Source: Pseudohongiella sp. (lineage in GTDB: Bacteria; Pseudomonadota; Gammaproteobacteria; Pseudomonadales; Pseudohongiellaceae). From it: DNA of 64,000 bases. The stretch is from contig JAUSCD010000031.1 of assembly GCA_030651695.1 (NCBI GenBank), positions 124,001-188,000 on the forward strand, in the 5' to 3' direction. Position numbers and translations under genes: made by a program. Below are positions 56,560-64,000 of the stretch, one piece after another (positions within the stretch are counted from its first letter, which is position 1; the number at the start of each line of letters is the position of its first letter). Under the pieces are notes generated by a model. It was not told the origin of the DNA and made no database searches. It saw only the letters and a list, made by a program, of their open reading frames with translations.

Positions 56560-56976
56560 ATGTCATACTGGAAAACTGCTTCGAACCAAAATCCCAGAGC
56601 AATTGCACCCGCCCATCGCCGTCACAGCGGGAACGCTTACGAGCAACTGGCGGCAGATTATCTTCGCTCACAAGGACTTGATCTGATCAGCAGCAACTAC
56701 CAATGCAAACTTGGTGAAATTGACCTGATTATGAAACACAGGGAAATGCTGGTTTTTGTTGAGGTGCGCTACCGATTGAACAGTGATTTCATGAGCCCTA
56801 TTGTCAGCATTAACTCTCGCAAACAAAACAAACTCATACGCACAGCACAGGTTTATCTCAAACAGCACCACTTGACCGACGCAGTACCCTGCAGAATCGA
56901 CGTGGTGGGAATCACACCACTGGGCGGCAGCTACCGTTTTGAATGGATACCGAATGCCATACAACCCGGAATATAA
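56560..56976 (+). CDS. yraN: YraN (UPF0102) endonuclease-like protein
   Basis: A 138-residue protein of the UPF0102 family with a restriction-endonuclease-like fold. The core GEIDLIMKHREMLVFVEVRYR near 52-72 holds the catalytic-type Glu/Asp, Glu and Lys-equivalent positions (first part GEIDLIM, second VFVEVRYR), preceded by YEQLAADYLRSQGLDLI. The function is not settled in bacteria. AGGAG sits about seven bases before the ATG. The lpoA-yraN-diaA order is conserved in gammaproteobacteria. Confidence 0.93.
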   Translation: MSYWKTASNQNPRAIAPAHRRHSGNAYEQLAADYLRSQGLDLISSNYQCKLGEIDLIMKHREMLVFVEVRYRLNSDFMSPIVSINSRKQNKLIRTAQVYLKQHHLTDAVPCRIDVVGITPLGGSYRFEWIPNAIQPGI

Positions 56977-57080
56977 AGTGCAGGCTGACAAAGGCAAGAT
57001 ACCGGGTTGCCCAATCTCGCATTCCGCATTGATTGCAGTAGAATGGTGGGTATCAAAAGCAAATATGGCAATCGACCCGG

Positions 57081-57674
57081 ATGACCCCTCAGCAGCGCGT
57101 TCAACAACATTTCCAACATAGCATTGCAAGCCTGCACGAAACACAAAGCACGCAGACTGAGCTGGTCTGCGTAGCGGCTGACCGCATGACCCAGGCTTTG
57201 CTGCAGGGCGGCAAGGTGCTCGTTTGCGGCAATGGCGGGTCAGCAGCACTGGCGCAATACTTCAGCGCGCTGCTGCTCAATCGTTTTGATCGTGAACGCC
57301 CGGCATTGCCTGCCATCGCCTTGCCCGCAGACTCGGTAGCGCTGACAGCCATAGCCAATGACTTGCAATACAAATCAGTTTACGCGCAGCAGATACGCGC
57401 ACTGGGACAAAGCACCGATATACTGTTGGTACTGACATCAGGGCGCAATAGTGCAAATCTGAGGGAAGCAGTCAGTGCGGCTTATGATCGGGAAATGCCC
57501 GTTATAGTGATAAGCTGTGAAGAGAGTGGCAATGTCGCAGAGATGCTACAATCTGGCGACATGGAATTGAGAGTGCCTGTCCGGCTCGGCTGCCGCAGCC
57601 AGGAAGTGCAGCTCACCATACTCCATTGCCTGTGTGATTTAATTGATGTTCAGATATTTGGAGAAGAACTGTGA
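57081..57674 (+). CDS. diaA: SIS-domain protein DiaA (DnaA initiator-associating)
   Basis: Homotetrameric SIS-fold protein related to phosphoheptose isomerase GmhA; in E. coli DiaA binds DnaA and promotes its assembly at oriC. The 197 residues contain VLVCGNGGSAALAQYFSA near 47-64, NRFDRERPALPAIALPAD near 68-85, AIANDLQYKSVYAQQIRAL and the C-terminal LTILHCLCDLIDVQIF, all closer to DiaA than to GmhA. Context (yraN before, dolP after) also favours DiaA, although many annotations call this gene gmhA. Ribosome site is weak. Confidence 0.88.
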   Translation: MTPQQRVQQHFQHSIASLHETQSTQTELVCVAADRMTQALLQGGKVLVCGNGGSAALAQYFSALLLNRFDRERPALPAIALPADSVALTAIANDLQYKSVYAQQIRALGQSTDILLVLTSGRNSANLREAVSAAYDREMPVIVISCEESGNVAEMLQSGDMELRVPVRLGCRSQEVQLTILHCLCDLIDVQIFGEEL

Positions 57675-58243
57675 GAATCAAACACTTTGTTGCTGTAGGT
57701 CTCCTGTTGGCCAGCACGGCCTGTACAACCATTCTGACAGAAACAACTGGCAGCCAGGGACTGCAGGAGGACCCATACCTGCGTACTGCAGGAACCATCG
57801 TAGAAGATGAATCCATTGAAACTAAAGTTGCCGTCAATATGCGCTCTCAGCAGCGACAGTTCCGCGACGCCAGCTTTAATGTCAACAGCCACAACGGCGT
57901 GGTATTGCTGGTTGGCCAGGTCCAATCCGAAGAGCTGAAACAGCAGGCTACCCGTATCGCATCCGAAGCCAGTGTTCATGTCCGCAGGGTACATAACGAA
58001 CTGGAAATCTCAGGATCCCGCAGCTTTTTGTCGCGCAGCAATGACGGCTGGCTGGCAACCAAGGTGAGAACACAGCTCTCTGCCAATGATCAGATAAACT
58101 CCAACCGCATGCGTGTGGTTGCCAACAATGGCACTGTATATCTGATGGGAATTGTGGACCGCGCTGAAGGAGATCGTGCGGTCAATCTCGCTCGCAGCGT
58201 GGGTGGTGTACTGCGGGTTGTTAACGTGTTTGAATATTTGTAA
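57671..58243 (+). CDS. dolP: BON-domain outer-membrane lipoprotein DolP
   Basis: Outer-membrane lipoprotein (formerly YraP) that helps keep envelope integrity and supports the BAM complex in E. coli. The 190-residue precursor has a lipobox ASTAC (Cys 18), then two BON domains: about 46-112 (DASFNVNSHNGVVLLVGQV) and 125-190 (MRVVANNGTVYLMGIVDRAE). The start is a GTG overlapping the diaA stop (GTGA). Its stop codon lies inside a perfect 30-base palindrome, and a strong terminator follows about 90 bases later, within the convergent sspB gene. Confidence 0.94.
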   Translation: MRIKHFVAVGLLLASTACTTILTETTGSQGLQEDPYLRTAGTIVEDESIETKVAVNMRSQQRQFRDASFNVNSHNGVVLLVGQVQSEELKQQATRIASEASVHVRRVHNELEISGSRSFLSRSNDGWLATKVRTQLSANDQINSNRMRVVANNGTVYLMGIVDRAEGDRAVNLARSVGGVLRVVNVFEYL

Positions 58244-58265
58244 ACCTCACCTGAGGTTTACAAAT
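58236..58265. repeat. Perfect 30-bp palindrome at the dolP stop codon
   Basis: ATTTGTAAACCTCA is followed after CC by its exact reverse complement TGAGGTTTACAAAT. The dolP TAA is inside the left arm. As RNA it forms a 13-base stem with a four-base loop. There is no T-run on either strand, so it may be a transcript 3' end stabiliser for the convergent dolP and sspB messages, or a protein-binding site. Confidence 0.8.
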
Positions 58266-58302
58266 TCACGCAACATAACCATCAGTAGAGATTTAAAGCT
58301 TT

Positions 58303-58737
58303 TTATTTGACGATTCGAAGAGCCGCGCGCCCGCGCGGCTTTTTATTACCATCGCCGGAACCGGTTTTCACCGGACTCAGGCCGGCCGGTGGTTTGGGTG
58401 GTGTCGGTGGCAAAGGCGACGGTTTTTCCGCATCAAATACCATTCCCTGGCCGTTCTCTCTGGCATATATACCCATGATGGCACCGCTGGGAACATACAC
58501 CGGGGTAGGGATTCCCGCAAACCTGCCGTTGAACTCCAGGGCGTCGTTGCCCATGAGCAAACCATGCACAGCAACAGGTGAGATGTTCAGTATGATCTGC
58601 CCATCTTTGACATAGTCCTGGGGAACCTGCACGCCTTCGGCGTAGGCATTCACCACGATGTATGGCGTGCAGTTGTTTTCAAGAATCCACTCGTACAAAG
58701 CACGCAGCAGATACGGTCGACTGGAGGTCATGCTCAT
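58303..58737 (-). CDS. sspB: ClpXP adaptor SspB
   Basis: Stringent starvation protein B, which delivers ssrA-tagged proteins to ClpXP. The 144 residues have the folded substrate-binding domain (about 1-112: RPYLLRALYEWILENNCTPY, then VPSGAIMGIYARENGQGMVF), a Pro-rich flexible linker, and the C-terminal ClpX-binding peptide RGRAALRIVK. It lies nine bases after sspA. The codons for the C-terminal PRGRAAL also form, on the other strand, a terminator for dolP. Confidence 0.96.
   Translation of the reverse strand: MSMTSSRPYLLRALYEWILENNCTPYIVVNAYAEGVQVPQDYVKDGQIILNISPVAVHGLLMGNDALEFNGRFAGIPTPVYVPSGAIMGIYARENGQGMVFDAEKPSPLPPTPPKPPAGLSPVKTGSGDGNKKPRGRAALRIVK
58319..58345 (+). terminator. Terminator of the lpoA-dolP operon inside sspB
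   Basis: On the plus strand AGCCGCGCG-CC-CGCGCGGCT is followed by TTTTTATT (58321-58347). It lies within the 3' coding end of the convergent sspB. Confidence 0.85.
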
Positions 58738-58746
58738 AGGCCAGGC

Positions 58747-59379
58747 CTATACCATCTCTTTTTCCTGATCGGAAAGGCTGAGTCGCACAGAATCACGTGC
58801 AAACAGTCGCGCACGATACTCAAGAAGAGGCTGGACGGATTTGTGATTCCCCAGATCAATACCGAGTGACGGCAATCTCCAGAGTATGGGAGTGACACAA
58901 CAGTCCACAATAGTGAACTCGTCGCTCATGAAAAAGGGTTTTTCACCAAAAATGGGTGCAATCGAGGTCAGGCTTTCTCGCAGTTCTTTGCGCATTTTTT
59001 CTTGCTGCGCCGCTGTGCCTTTACCAGCTGTCAGATCGTCAATGGCAGCACACCAATCGCGCTGGATACGATACATCCACAGGCGACTCTGCGCCCTTGC
59101 GACCGGGTAAACCGGGAACAAGGGCGGATGCGGAAAACGCTCATCGAGATATTCCATCATGATATTGGCTTCATACAACACAAGATCACGATCAACCAAC
59201 GTCGGCAGGCTGTTGTAAGGATTCAGTGAAGACAGATCTTCAGGCGGATTCGCTGGGTCGACATTGACAGTTTCAACGGTGACACCTTTCTCTGCCAGCA
59301 CAATTCTGACCCGATGGCTGTATTGGCTACGGCCATCAGAATAGAACGTCATGGAAGAGCGCTTTGCTACAACACCCAT
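58747..59379 (-). CDS. sspA: Stringent starvation protein A
   Basis: RNA polymerase-associated protein of glutathione-transferase fold, without GST activity in E. coli; affects stationary-phase and acid-stress gene expression. The 210 residues have the thioredoxin-like N-domain (TFYSDGRSQYSHRVRIVLAE near 11-30, PYNSLPTLVDRDLVLYEANI near 55-74) and the helical C-domain with FFMSDEFTIVDCCVTPILWRL near 148. GAGGA precedes the ATG. Follows the bc1 genes by 54 bases; the petABC-sspAB order is conserved in Pseudomonas. Confidence 0.95.
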   Translation of the reverse strand: MGVVAKRSSMTFYSDGRSQYSHRVRIVLAEKGVTVETVNVDPANPPEDLSSLNPYNSLPTLVDRDLVLYEANIMMEYLDERFPHPPLFPVYPVARAQSRLWMYRIQRDWCAAIDDLTAGKGTAAQQEKMRKELRESLTSIAPIFGEKPFFMSDEFTIVDCCVTPILWRLPSLGIDLGNHKSVQPLLEYRARLFARDSVRLSLSDQEKEMV

Positions 59380-59433
59380 ACTACAGTCCTCAAAAAAACC
59401 ATCTCTCAGCCTGATTTGACTGGTGAAAACGTA

Positions 59434-61449
59434 TCAGTGGATACGTCTCCAGTATTCACGGTTCAGCAGCGTTACCAGAACAAACAGTATCGCCAGAAAG
59501 CCGAGTACATATACACCAATCTCCTGTCGTCTGAGACGGATAGGCTCACCGATGTAGTACAGGAAATTTACCATGTCATAAATCATGGCGTCGAACTCGT
59601 CCGGGCTTAACTGACCGGTGCCGTCAACATGGCTCAGCTCGCAGTCTTCAGGAGAATCAGCATTGTTGCTGCAAATCACCTCTCCCTGCAGCGGATACAA
59701 AACGTTAGGCATCCCTACGTTTGGGAATACCGAGTTGTTAACACCCCAGATACGCGTTGTGTCTGTGTAGAAAGAACGCAGATAGGTGTACAACCAATCA
59801 GGGCCGCGTACACGCGCCACCAGCGTCAGGTCAGGCGGAACCACACCAAACCAGGCATTACCGTGCTCGTCGCGCATGGTGTTATCCATCAGCTCACCAA
59901 TAGCCTGACCACCAAATGCCAGATTAGACAGCACGAGATCATGAGGAATGCCCAGATCATCTGCCGTGCGCTCAAAGCGCGCATATTTCAGCGAGTGACA
60001 GGAATGGCAATAGTTCATGTAGCTGTTGAAACCTCGCTGCAGCGAGGCCTCATCACGCAGATCCAAATCAACCTTATCAAGTGCCACTGTGACTTCTGCA
60101 CCCACCGCTTTCAGCGGCAACAGCACCAGCGCTGCGAGCAGAGCGAGAGTCAGCAACACTTGCTTGTTGGTGATCCAACGGCCCGTCACGCGTGTTGGCT
60201 CAGGGAAGGTCTGCTCTTTCTTCGTATACCAGGGCATCAGGAAGAAGAACAGGAAGTACAATACCGTTGTGATCTGTGCCAGCACGGTACGACCCGGACT
60301 GACGGACAATGTTCCCAAGTATCCCAGGATCAGGAAACTCGCAGTGAAGATCAGCAGCGCAATACGGCTGTACCAGCCTTTATAGCGGATGGATTTAACC
60401 GGGCTACGGTCAAGCCATGGCACCACAAACAGGATGGCAATGGCGCCGAACATCACAATCAGACCCCAGAATTTGGCGTCAATTCCAAGCAATGGAACCG
60501 TCACCGCACGCAGCATCGAATAAAACGGCGTGAAGTACCAGACTGGTGGAACGTGTGCCGGTGTTACCAGAGAATTGGCTTCCTGGAAATTTGGCGGCTC
60601 AAGGAAGTAACCACCCATTTCCGGCACAAAGAATACGATAAAACAGAACACGAAGAAGAAAACTGTGATTCCCACCAGATCGTGAACTGTGTAGAACGGA
60701 TGGAACGGAATGCCGTCGACAGGAATACCGTTAGCATCCTTGTTCTTCTTGATTTCGATACCATCAGGGTTGTTTGAACCCACTTCGTGCAGTGCCAGCA
60801 GGTGCAGCACAACCAGCGCAATCAGGATGATTGGCAGCGCTACAACGTGCAGAGCAAAGAAACGGTTCAGCGTTGCGCCGGAGATCAGGAAATCTCCACG
60901 CACCCACACCAGCAGGTCTTCACCAATGACAGGAATCGCGCCAACCAGCGATACGATTACGTTCGCACCCCAGTATGACATCTGGCCCCAGGGCAGCACG
61001 TAGCCCATAAAACCTTCCATCATCAGTACCAGGTAGATGGCCATGCCAAATACCCAGATCAGCTCGCGTGGCTTTTTATAAGAGCCATACATCAGACCGC
61101 GGAACATGTGCAGGTAGACCACTACAAAGAATGCAGATGCACCGGTAGAGTGGATATAACGCAGGAGCCAGCCGAATTCGACATCACGCATGATGTATTC
61201 GACAGATGCAAACGCACCTTCCGCGCTGTTGGTGTAGTGCATGGTCAGGAATATGCCGGAAAGCAGCTGGATAACCAGTACTACCAGCGATAACACACCA
61301 AAGAAGTACCAGAAGTTAAAGTTCTTCGGTGCATAGTACTTGCTCATGTGCTTTTCCCAAGCAGTCATGATAGGCAAGCGATCATTTGTCCAGTCGCGCA
61401 GACCTACAAGTGAGGACACGACAAAACCTTGTTTCTTTGTATCACTCAT
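59434..61449 (-). CDS. petBC: Fused cytochrome b / cytochrome c1 of the bc1 complex
   Basis: One continuous 671-residue reading frame holding both membrane haem subunits of ubiquinol:cytochrome c reductase. Residues about 1-410 are cytochrome b: eight-helix pattern, haem-ligand histidines in the GWLLRYIHSTGASAFF and FALHVVALPIILIALVVLHLLALH segments, the Qo-site motif PEMGGYF-like PPNFQEANSL loop (the usual PEWY region is altered by alignment around here and needs checking). A signal-like helix (VLLTLALLAALVLLPLKAVGA, near 437-457) leads into cytochrome c1 with haem motif CHSCH near 487, the distal Met region, and a C-terminal membrane anchor near 645-664. In Bradyrhizobium the similar fbcH product is cleaved after the internal signal; the same is likely here. 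It starts inside the petA stop (TAATG). Confidence 0.9.
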   Translation of the reverse strand: MSDTKKQGFVVSSLVGLRDWTNDRLPIMTAWEKHMSKYYAPKNFNFWYFFGVLSLVVLVIQLLSGIFLTMHYTNSAEGAFASVEYIMRDVEFGWLLRYIHSTGASAFFVVVYLHMFRGLMYGSYKKPRELIWVFGMAIYLVLMMEGFMGYVLPWGQMSYWGANVIVSLVGAIPVIGEDLLVWVRGDFLISGATLNRFFALHVVALPIILIALVVLHLLALHEVGSNNPDGIEIKKNKDANGIPVDGIPFHPFYTVHDLVGITVFFFVFCFIVFFVPEMGGYFLEPPNFQEANSLVTPAHVPPVWYFTPFYSMLRAVTVPLLGIDAKFWGLIVMFGAIAILFVVPWLDRSPVKSIRYKGWYSRIALLIFTASFLILGYLGTLSVSPGRTVLAQITTVLYFLFFFLMPWYTKKEQTFPEPTRVTGRWITNKQVLLTLALLAALVLLPLKAVGAEVTVALDKVDLDLRDEASLQRGFNSYMNYCHSCHSLKYARFERTADDLGIPHDLVLSNLAFGGQAIGELMDNTMRDEHGNAWFGVVPPDLTLVARVRGPDWLYTYLRSFYTDTTRIWGVNNSVFPNVGMPNVLYPLQGEVICSNNADSPEDCELSHVDGTGQLSPDEFDAMIYDMVNFLYYIGEPIRLRRQEIGVYVLGFLAILFVLVTLLNREYWRRIH

Positions 61450-62048
61450 TATGCGCCCACCCCGTCTTCACCAATTACTAGGATATTGTCTGTTTCATAA
61501 TAGTAAGGCGGGACTTCCATGTTTCTTGATGCCGGTGAGCCGTTATAGACGCGGCCAGCGAGGTCGAACTTTGATCCGTGACAAGGGCAGAAGAAACCAC
61601 CTTTCCAGTTCGCTTCAAACGGTTCCGCACGAATGGCAAGGCGCGGAGTCGGCGAGCAGAACAGGTGCGGGCAAAGACCCACCAACACCAGAATCTCAGG
61701 CTGACGCGAGCGATACGCATTGGTTGCATACTCAGGCTGCTCGGGCTGGGCAGAAGCCGGGTCCTGCAGATCCCCGTCGATTGTCGTCAATGCTTCCAGA
61801 ATTTCCGGAGTGCGACGCACTACGAAAATTGGACGTCCACGCCACGCAGGAATGGGTCCAAGGATTGCACCCTCTTCAATGCGACTGATATCAACCCGAA
61901 CTGCCGCGCCAGCTGCGCGTGCTTTGGCGCTGGGATTCCAGGAGCCTACGAAGGGAACTAATGCCCCTACGACACCGGCTACCCCAACTACCGAGGTTGA
62001 CCCCAATAAAAACCGTCTGCGGCCAGAATCAGTACCGTCTTCACTCAC
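61449..62048 (-). CDS. petA: Rieske iron-sulfur subunit of the bc1 complex
   Basis: Carries the 2Fe-2S cluster that takes electrons from ubiquinol. The 199-residue protein has a twin-arginine-type N-terminus (SGRRRFLLGSTSVVG, near 8-22), an anchoring helix to about 40, and the Rieske fold with box 2 CPCHGSKFDLAGRVY near 158. Box 1 reads CPHLFCSP near 132 where relatives have CTHLGCSP: both cysteines and the His are kept, but Thr and Gly are replaced by Pro and Phe. The start is a GTG with AGGAG eight bases ahead; an ORF extension of 25 residues upstream is rejected. It leads petA-petBC. Confidence 0.95.
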   Translation of the reverse strand: MSEDGTDSGRRRFLLGSTSVVGVAGVVGALVPFVGSWNPSAKARAAGAAVRVDISRIEEGAILGPIPAWRGRPIFVVRRTPEILEALTTIDGDLQDPASAQPEQPEYATNAYRSRQPEILVLVGLCPHLFCSPTPRLAIRAEPFEANWKGGFFCPCHGSKFDLAGRVYNGSPASRNMEVPPYYYETDNILVIGEDGVGA

Positions 62049-62386
62049 CGTGTAATCTCCTGAGCATTGTTTCTGTAAAAAATGGTCGTCTGTCAAAAAA
62101 ATCATGTTCGGCCCGCATAACAACTGGGACGCATGAAAATCTGCTTACGCTGCTTCGCTGCGCTTGTAGAGACCTTAGCCTTAATCCAGTCAGAGCAAAA
62201 ACATGCTCTGACCAGATAAACCATATCCATCTGGCATTTCTGGCGATACTTGAAGGGCGCAAACCGGTAAACGCGCGGAATAGTAGTCAATTTAACGTTT
62301 TTTTTCAAGCACACACTGCCTGAATCATGCGTTAAACGATTGAATGAGAAAGAAATTTATTTTTTATCCGGAAAACAAAAAAGCGC
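62049..62386 (-). promoter_or_regulatory. petA leader and promoter region
   Basis: On the minus strand TTGAAA (62308-62303) and TACTAT (62285-62280) are 17 bases apart, a good promoter. The expected start near 62273 leaves a leader of about 225 bases before the petA GTG. That leader holds a perfect 8-base stem TCAGAGCA / TGCTCTGA with a six-base loop (62190-62211) and no credible gene. No known riboswitch was recognised. Confidence 0.55.
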
Positions 62387-62414
62387 TGCCCCGATCCGGA
62401 ACAACGCTTTTTTC
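62387..62414 (-). terminator. Terminator after rpsI
   Basis: On the minus strand AAAAAAGCG and CGCTTTTTT pair, extended inward through TTG/CAG and the C/G pairs around GGATC, with a T6 run downstream. It ends the rplM-rpsI transcript before the petA promoter. Confidence 0.8.
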
Positions 62415-62464
62415 CCACATAGGGACTGTTTCTCTGGAGAAACAGCCAGCATATGTAAAAGCGA

Positions 62465-62857
62465 TTAACGCTTGGAGTACTGTGGACGCTTACGCGCCTT
62501 ACGCAGACCGACTTTCTTACGCTCGACAGCACGTGCGTCACGGGTAACAAAACCAGCTTTACGCAGCGGAGAACGCAACTCTTCATCATACGCAATCAGA
62601 GCACGAGTCAGACCATGACGGATTGCGCCGGCCTGGCCGAAGCTACCACCACCGCATACAGTGATTTTGAGGTCAAACTTGCCAACCATTTCAACCAGTT
62701 CGAGTGGTTGCTGCACAATCATGCGCGCCACTTCACGACCGAAGAAATTATCGATAGTGCGGTTGTTTATGCTGATGTTGCCAGTGCCCTTGCTGATGAA
62801 AACGCGCGCTGTTGCGGTTTTTCGTCGGCCGGTGCCGTAATATTGTGTTGTAGCCAT
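62465..62857 (-). CDS. rpsI: 30S ribosomal protein S9
   Basis: Small-subunit protein whose C-terminal tail reaches the P-site tRNA. The 130 residues contain [16 protein letters not shown] near 5-20, [20 protein letters not shown] near 70-89, and end with the basic [14 protein letters not shown] tail. It follows rplM by 27 bases, the universal order. Confidence 0.98.
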   Translation of the reverse strand: MATTQYYGTGRRKTATARVFISKGTGNISINNRTIDNFFGREVARMIVQQPLELVEMVGKFDLKITVCGGGSFGQAGAIRHGLTRALIAYDEELRSPLRKAGFVTRDARAVERKKVGLRKARKRPQYSKR

Positions 62858-62884
62858 AAGGACTCAGTGAACCTCGTCGAAAAC

Positions 62885-63313
62885 TTACAGTTGCAGTGCC
62901 TGCGGCTGTTGTGCCGCGTGCGGATGCTCATTACCCGCATACACTTTGAGTTTCTTGAACATTGCACGACCCAGCGGAGTGCGGGGCAGCATACCTTTGA
63001 TCGCCAGCTTGAGCACACGCTCAGGCGCACGATCAATCAGCTTCTCGAAACTGAATGACTTCAGTCCACCCGGGAAGCCGGTGTGATGGTGGTACATTTT
63101 ATCTTTGGCTTTATTGCCTGTTACACGCACTTTTTCCGCGTTGATGATGACCACAAAGTCACCGGTATCTACGTGGGGGGTGTATTCAGGCTTATGCTTT
63201 CCGCGCAGGCGGGTAGCAATCTCGGTCGCAATACGGCCGAGGGTCTGGCCTTCTGCATCCACGAGCAGCCAGTTGTGTTCTACATTCTGTGGTTTGGCAC
63301 TAAAAGTCTTCAT
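62885..63313 (-). CDS. rplM: 50S ribosomal protein L13
   Basis: Early-assembly large-subunit protein; in E. coli it represses its own operon. The 142 residues contain [19 protein letters not shown] near 15-33, [20 protein letters not shown] near 48-67, [15 protein letters not shown] near 73 and [19 protein letters not shown] near 107. First gene of rplM-rpsI, with a strong promoter 40-70 bases upstream. Confidence 0.98.
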   Translation of the reverse strand: MKTFSAKPQNVEHNWLLVDAEGQTLGRIATEIATRLRGKHKPEYTPHVDTGDFVVIINAEKVRVTGNKAKDKMYHHHTGFPGGLKSFSFEKLIDRAPERVLKLAIKGMLPRTPLGRAMFKKLKVYAGNEHPHAAQQPQALQL

Positions 63314-63352
63314 GAAACGTCACCGAACGGGCATTATCTTCAGGGAGCGCGA

Positions 63353-63381
63353 ATACTACCGGAGCATCTGGGGAACTTCAA
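63353..63381 (-). promoter_or_regulatory. Predicted rplM-rpsI promoter
   Basis: On the minus strand TTGAAG (63381-63376), 17 bases, TAGTAT (63358-63353). The start point near 63346 gives a leader of about 33 bases. Confidence 0.6.
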
Positions 63382-63413
63382 GCACTTTGTTCCGAAAAAC
63401 TGCAGATGAACGA

Positions 63414-64000
63414 TCAGGGCCGATGCTCCAGAGCCAGATAATCTTCAGACTGCATTTCCAGTAACCGACTGCGGGTGCGCTCAAAAACAAATGACAATCC
63501 ATGCCCTGTATAGAGCTCAGTCAGCGGCACTGCTGCAGATATGATCAGCTTGACGTGGCGGTCGTACAGCTCGTCAACCAAGCTCACAAACCGCCTGGCA
63601 ACGTCATCCATAGTGGCATCAAGCCGGGGGACATTGGCAAGTACAATCGAATGATACTCTTTCGCCAACTCTATATAGTCAAAGGCACTGCGCGCTCCGG
63701 CGCAAATCTGGTCAAAGTCAAACCAGGCCACACCTTCTGCCACGCGCCGCACCGGAACCTGCCGCCCCAGTATTTGTATATGGGTGTCCTGCAGCTTTTC
63801 TGCATGCCCGGATGCCAGCCTGTTAAAACCGTCATGGAGCGCAGCATCAGCCTCAATCCCCAGCGGATGAAAATATAAACATGCCTGCTTTAAAGCCCGC
63901 AGCCGGTAATCAACACCGCCGTCCAGCTCGAATATGGTGGTGTGCTGATGCAACAGCCTGATGGCGGGCAAAAACCTGTCACGCTGCAAACCATTGGCAT
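63414..64000 (-). CDS. zapE: Cell division ATPase ZapE (AFG1 family), C-terminal part
   Basis: AAA+ ATPase of the AFG1/ZapE family; in E. coli ZapE associates with the FtsZ ring. The reading frame continues past the window edge, where it reads ANGLQRDRFLPAI, a family motif after the AAA+ core. The visible 195 residues hold GVDYRLRALKQACLYFHPLG, the WFDFDQICAGARSAFDYIELA segment, VPRLDATMDDVARRFVSLVDELYD-type region (first part VPRLDATMDDVARRFV) and the usual FVFERTRSRLLEMQSEDYL C-terminus. The P-loop lies outside the window. It precedes rplM by 100 bases. Confidence 0.93.
   Translation of the reverse strand, partial: ANGLQRDRFLPAIRLLHQHTTIFELDGGVDYRLRALKQACLYFHPLGIEADAALHDGFNRLASGHAEKLQDTHIQILGRQVPVRRVAEGVAWFDFDQICAGARSAFDYIELAKEYHSIVLANVPRLDATMDDVARRFVSLVDELYDRHVKLIISAAVPLTELYTGHGLSFVFERTRSRLLEMQSEDYLALEHRP

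Noticed and set aside
59629-60777. 382-residue ORF on the plus strand
   Set aside because: Antisense shadow of the cytochrome b part of petBC.
62049-62123. 25-residue extension of petA
   Set aside because: The GTG at 62048 has AGGAG at proper distance, and the twin-arginine signal starts right after it.

Overview
This window is a stretch of chromosome from a free-living gammaproteobacterium. The gene order is close to that of Pseudomonas: a complete division and cell-wall (dcw) cluster from mraZ to ftsZ followed by lpxC and secA, and on the other side rnpB, rsmI, lpoA, yraN, diaA, dolP, sspBA, the cytochrome bc1 genes, rpsI-rplM and zapE. Pdh, nadC/ampDE and pilABCD blocks lie to the left. 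Several details differ from Pseudomonas (a fused cytochrome b/c1, no M23 peptidase or DUF721 gene between lpxC and secA, a periplasmic HpaI-like aldolase, an inserted four-gene cluster), so a related marine-type lineage (Cellvibrionales or Oceanospirillales-like) is more likely than Pseudomonas itself. No phage, insertion sequence, tRNA or CRISPR array was seen.

Layout. 1-4.95 kb: end of ampG, yajQ, panE, a two-gene FecCD-type ABC importer, and a secreted HpcH/HpaI-family protein. 5.1-11.5 kb: a Cache-type chemoreceptor, then aceE-aceF on the minus strand with a clear promoter and palindromic operator candidate. 11.5-15 kb: ampDE, a membrane-anchored retropepsin-like protease, nadC and a small cytochrome c. 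15.2-21.4 kb: pilA diverging from a tightly coupled pilB-pilC-pilD-coaE-yacG-mutT chain. 21.4-44.5 kb: one long minus-strand block, mraZ-rsmH-ftsL-ftsI-murE-murF-mraY-murD-ftsW-murG-murC-ddlB-ftsQ-ftsA-ftsZ-lpxC-(small exported protein)-secA-argJ, headed by a promoter with an array of MraZ-type repeats. 44.7-45.1 kb: RNase P RNA (minus). 45.3-48.1 kb: ydbH-ynbE-ydbL, the outer-membrane lipid-transport trio. 48.1-54.4 kb: rsmI, then a minus-strand cluster of an aspartoacylase-like deacylase, a GCS2-type ligase and two membrane-associated GTPases. 54.6-58.2 kb: lpoA, yraN, diaA, dolP. 58.3-64 kb: sspB/sspA, petBC fusion and petA, rpsI, rplM and partial zapE.

Functionally the window is dominated by envelope biogenesis: peptidoglycan precursor synthesis and septation (dcw), recycling (ampG, ampD, ampE), synthase activation (lpoA), lipid A (lpxC), protein export (secA), phospholipid transport (ydbH set) and outer-membrane quality control (dolP). 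The least explained part is the four-gene ligase/deacylase/GTPase cluster at 49.1-54.35 kb, which sits between rsmI and lpoA, genes that are neighbours in Pseudomonas. The small exported protein upstream of secA, the b/c1 fusion with a non-standard Rieske box, and the periplasmic aldolase are the other points worth following.
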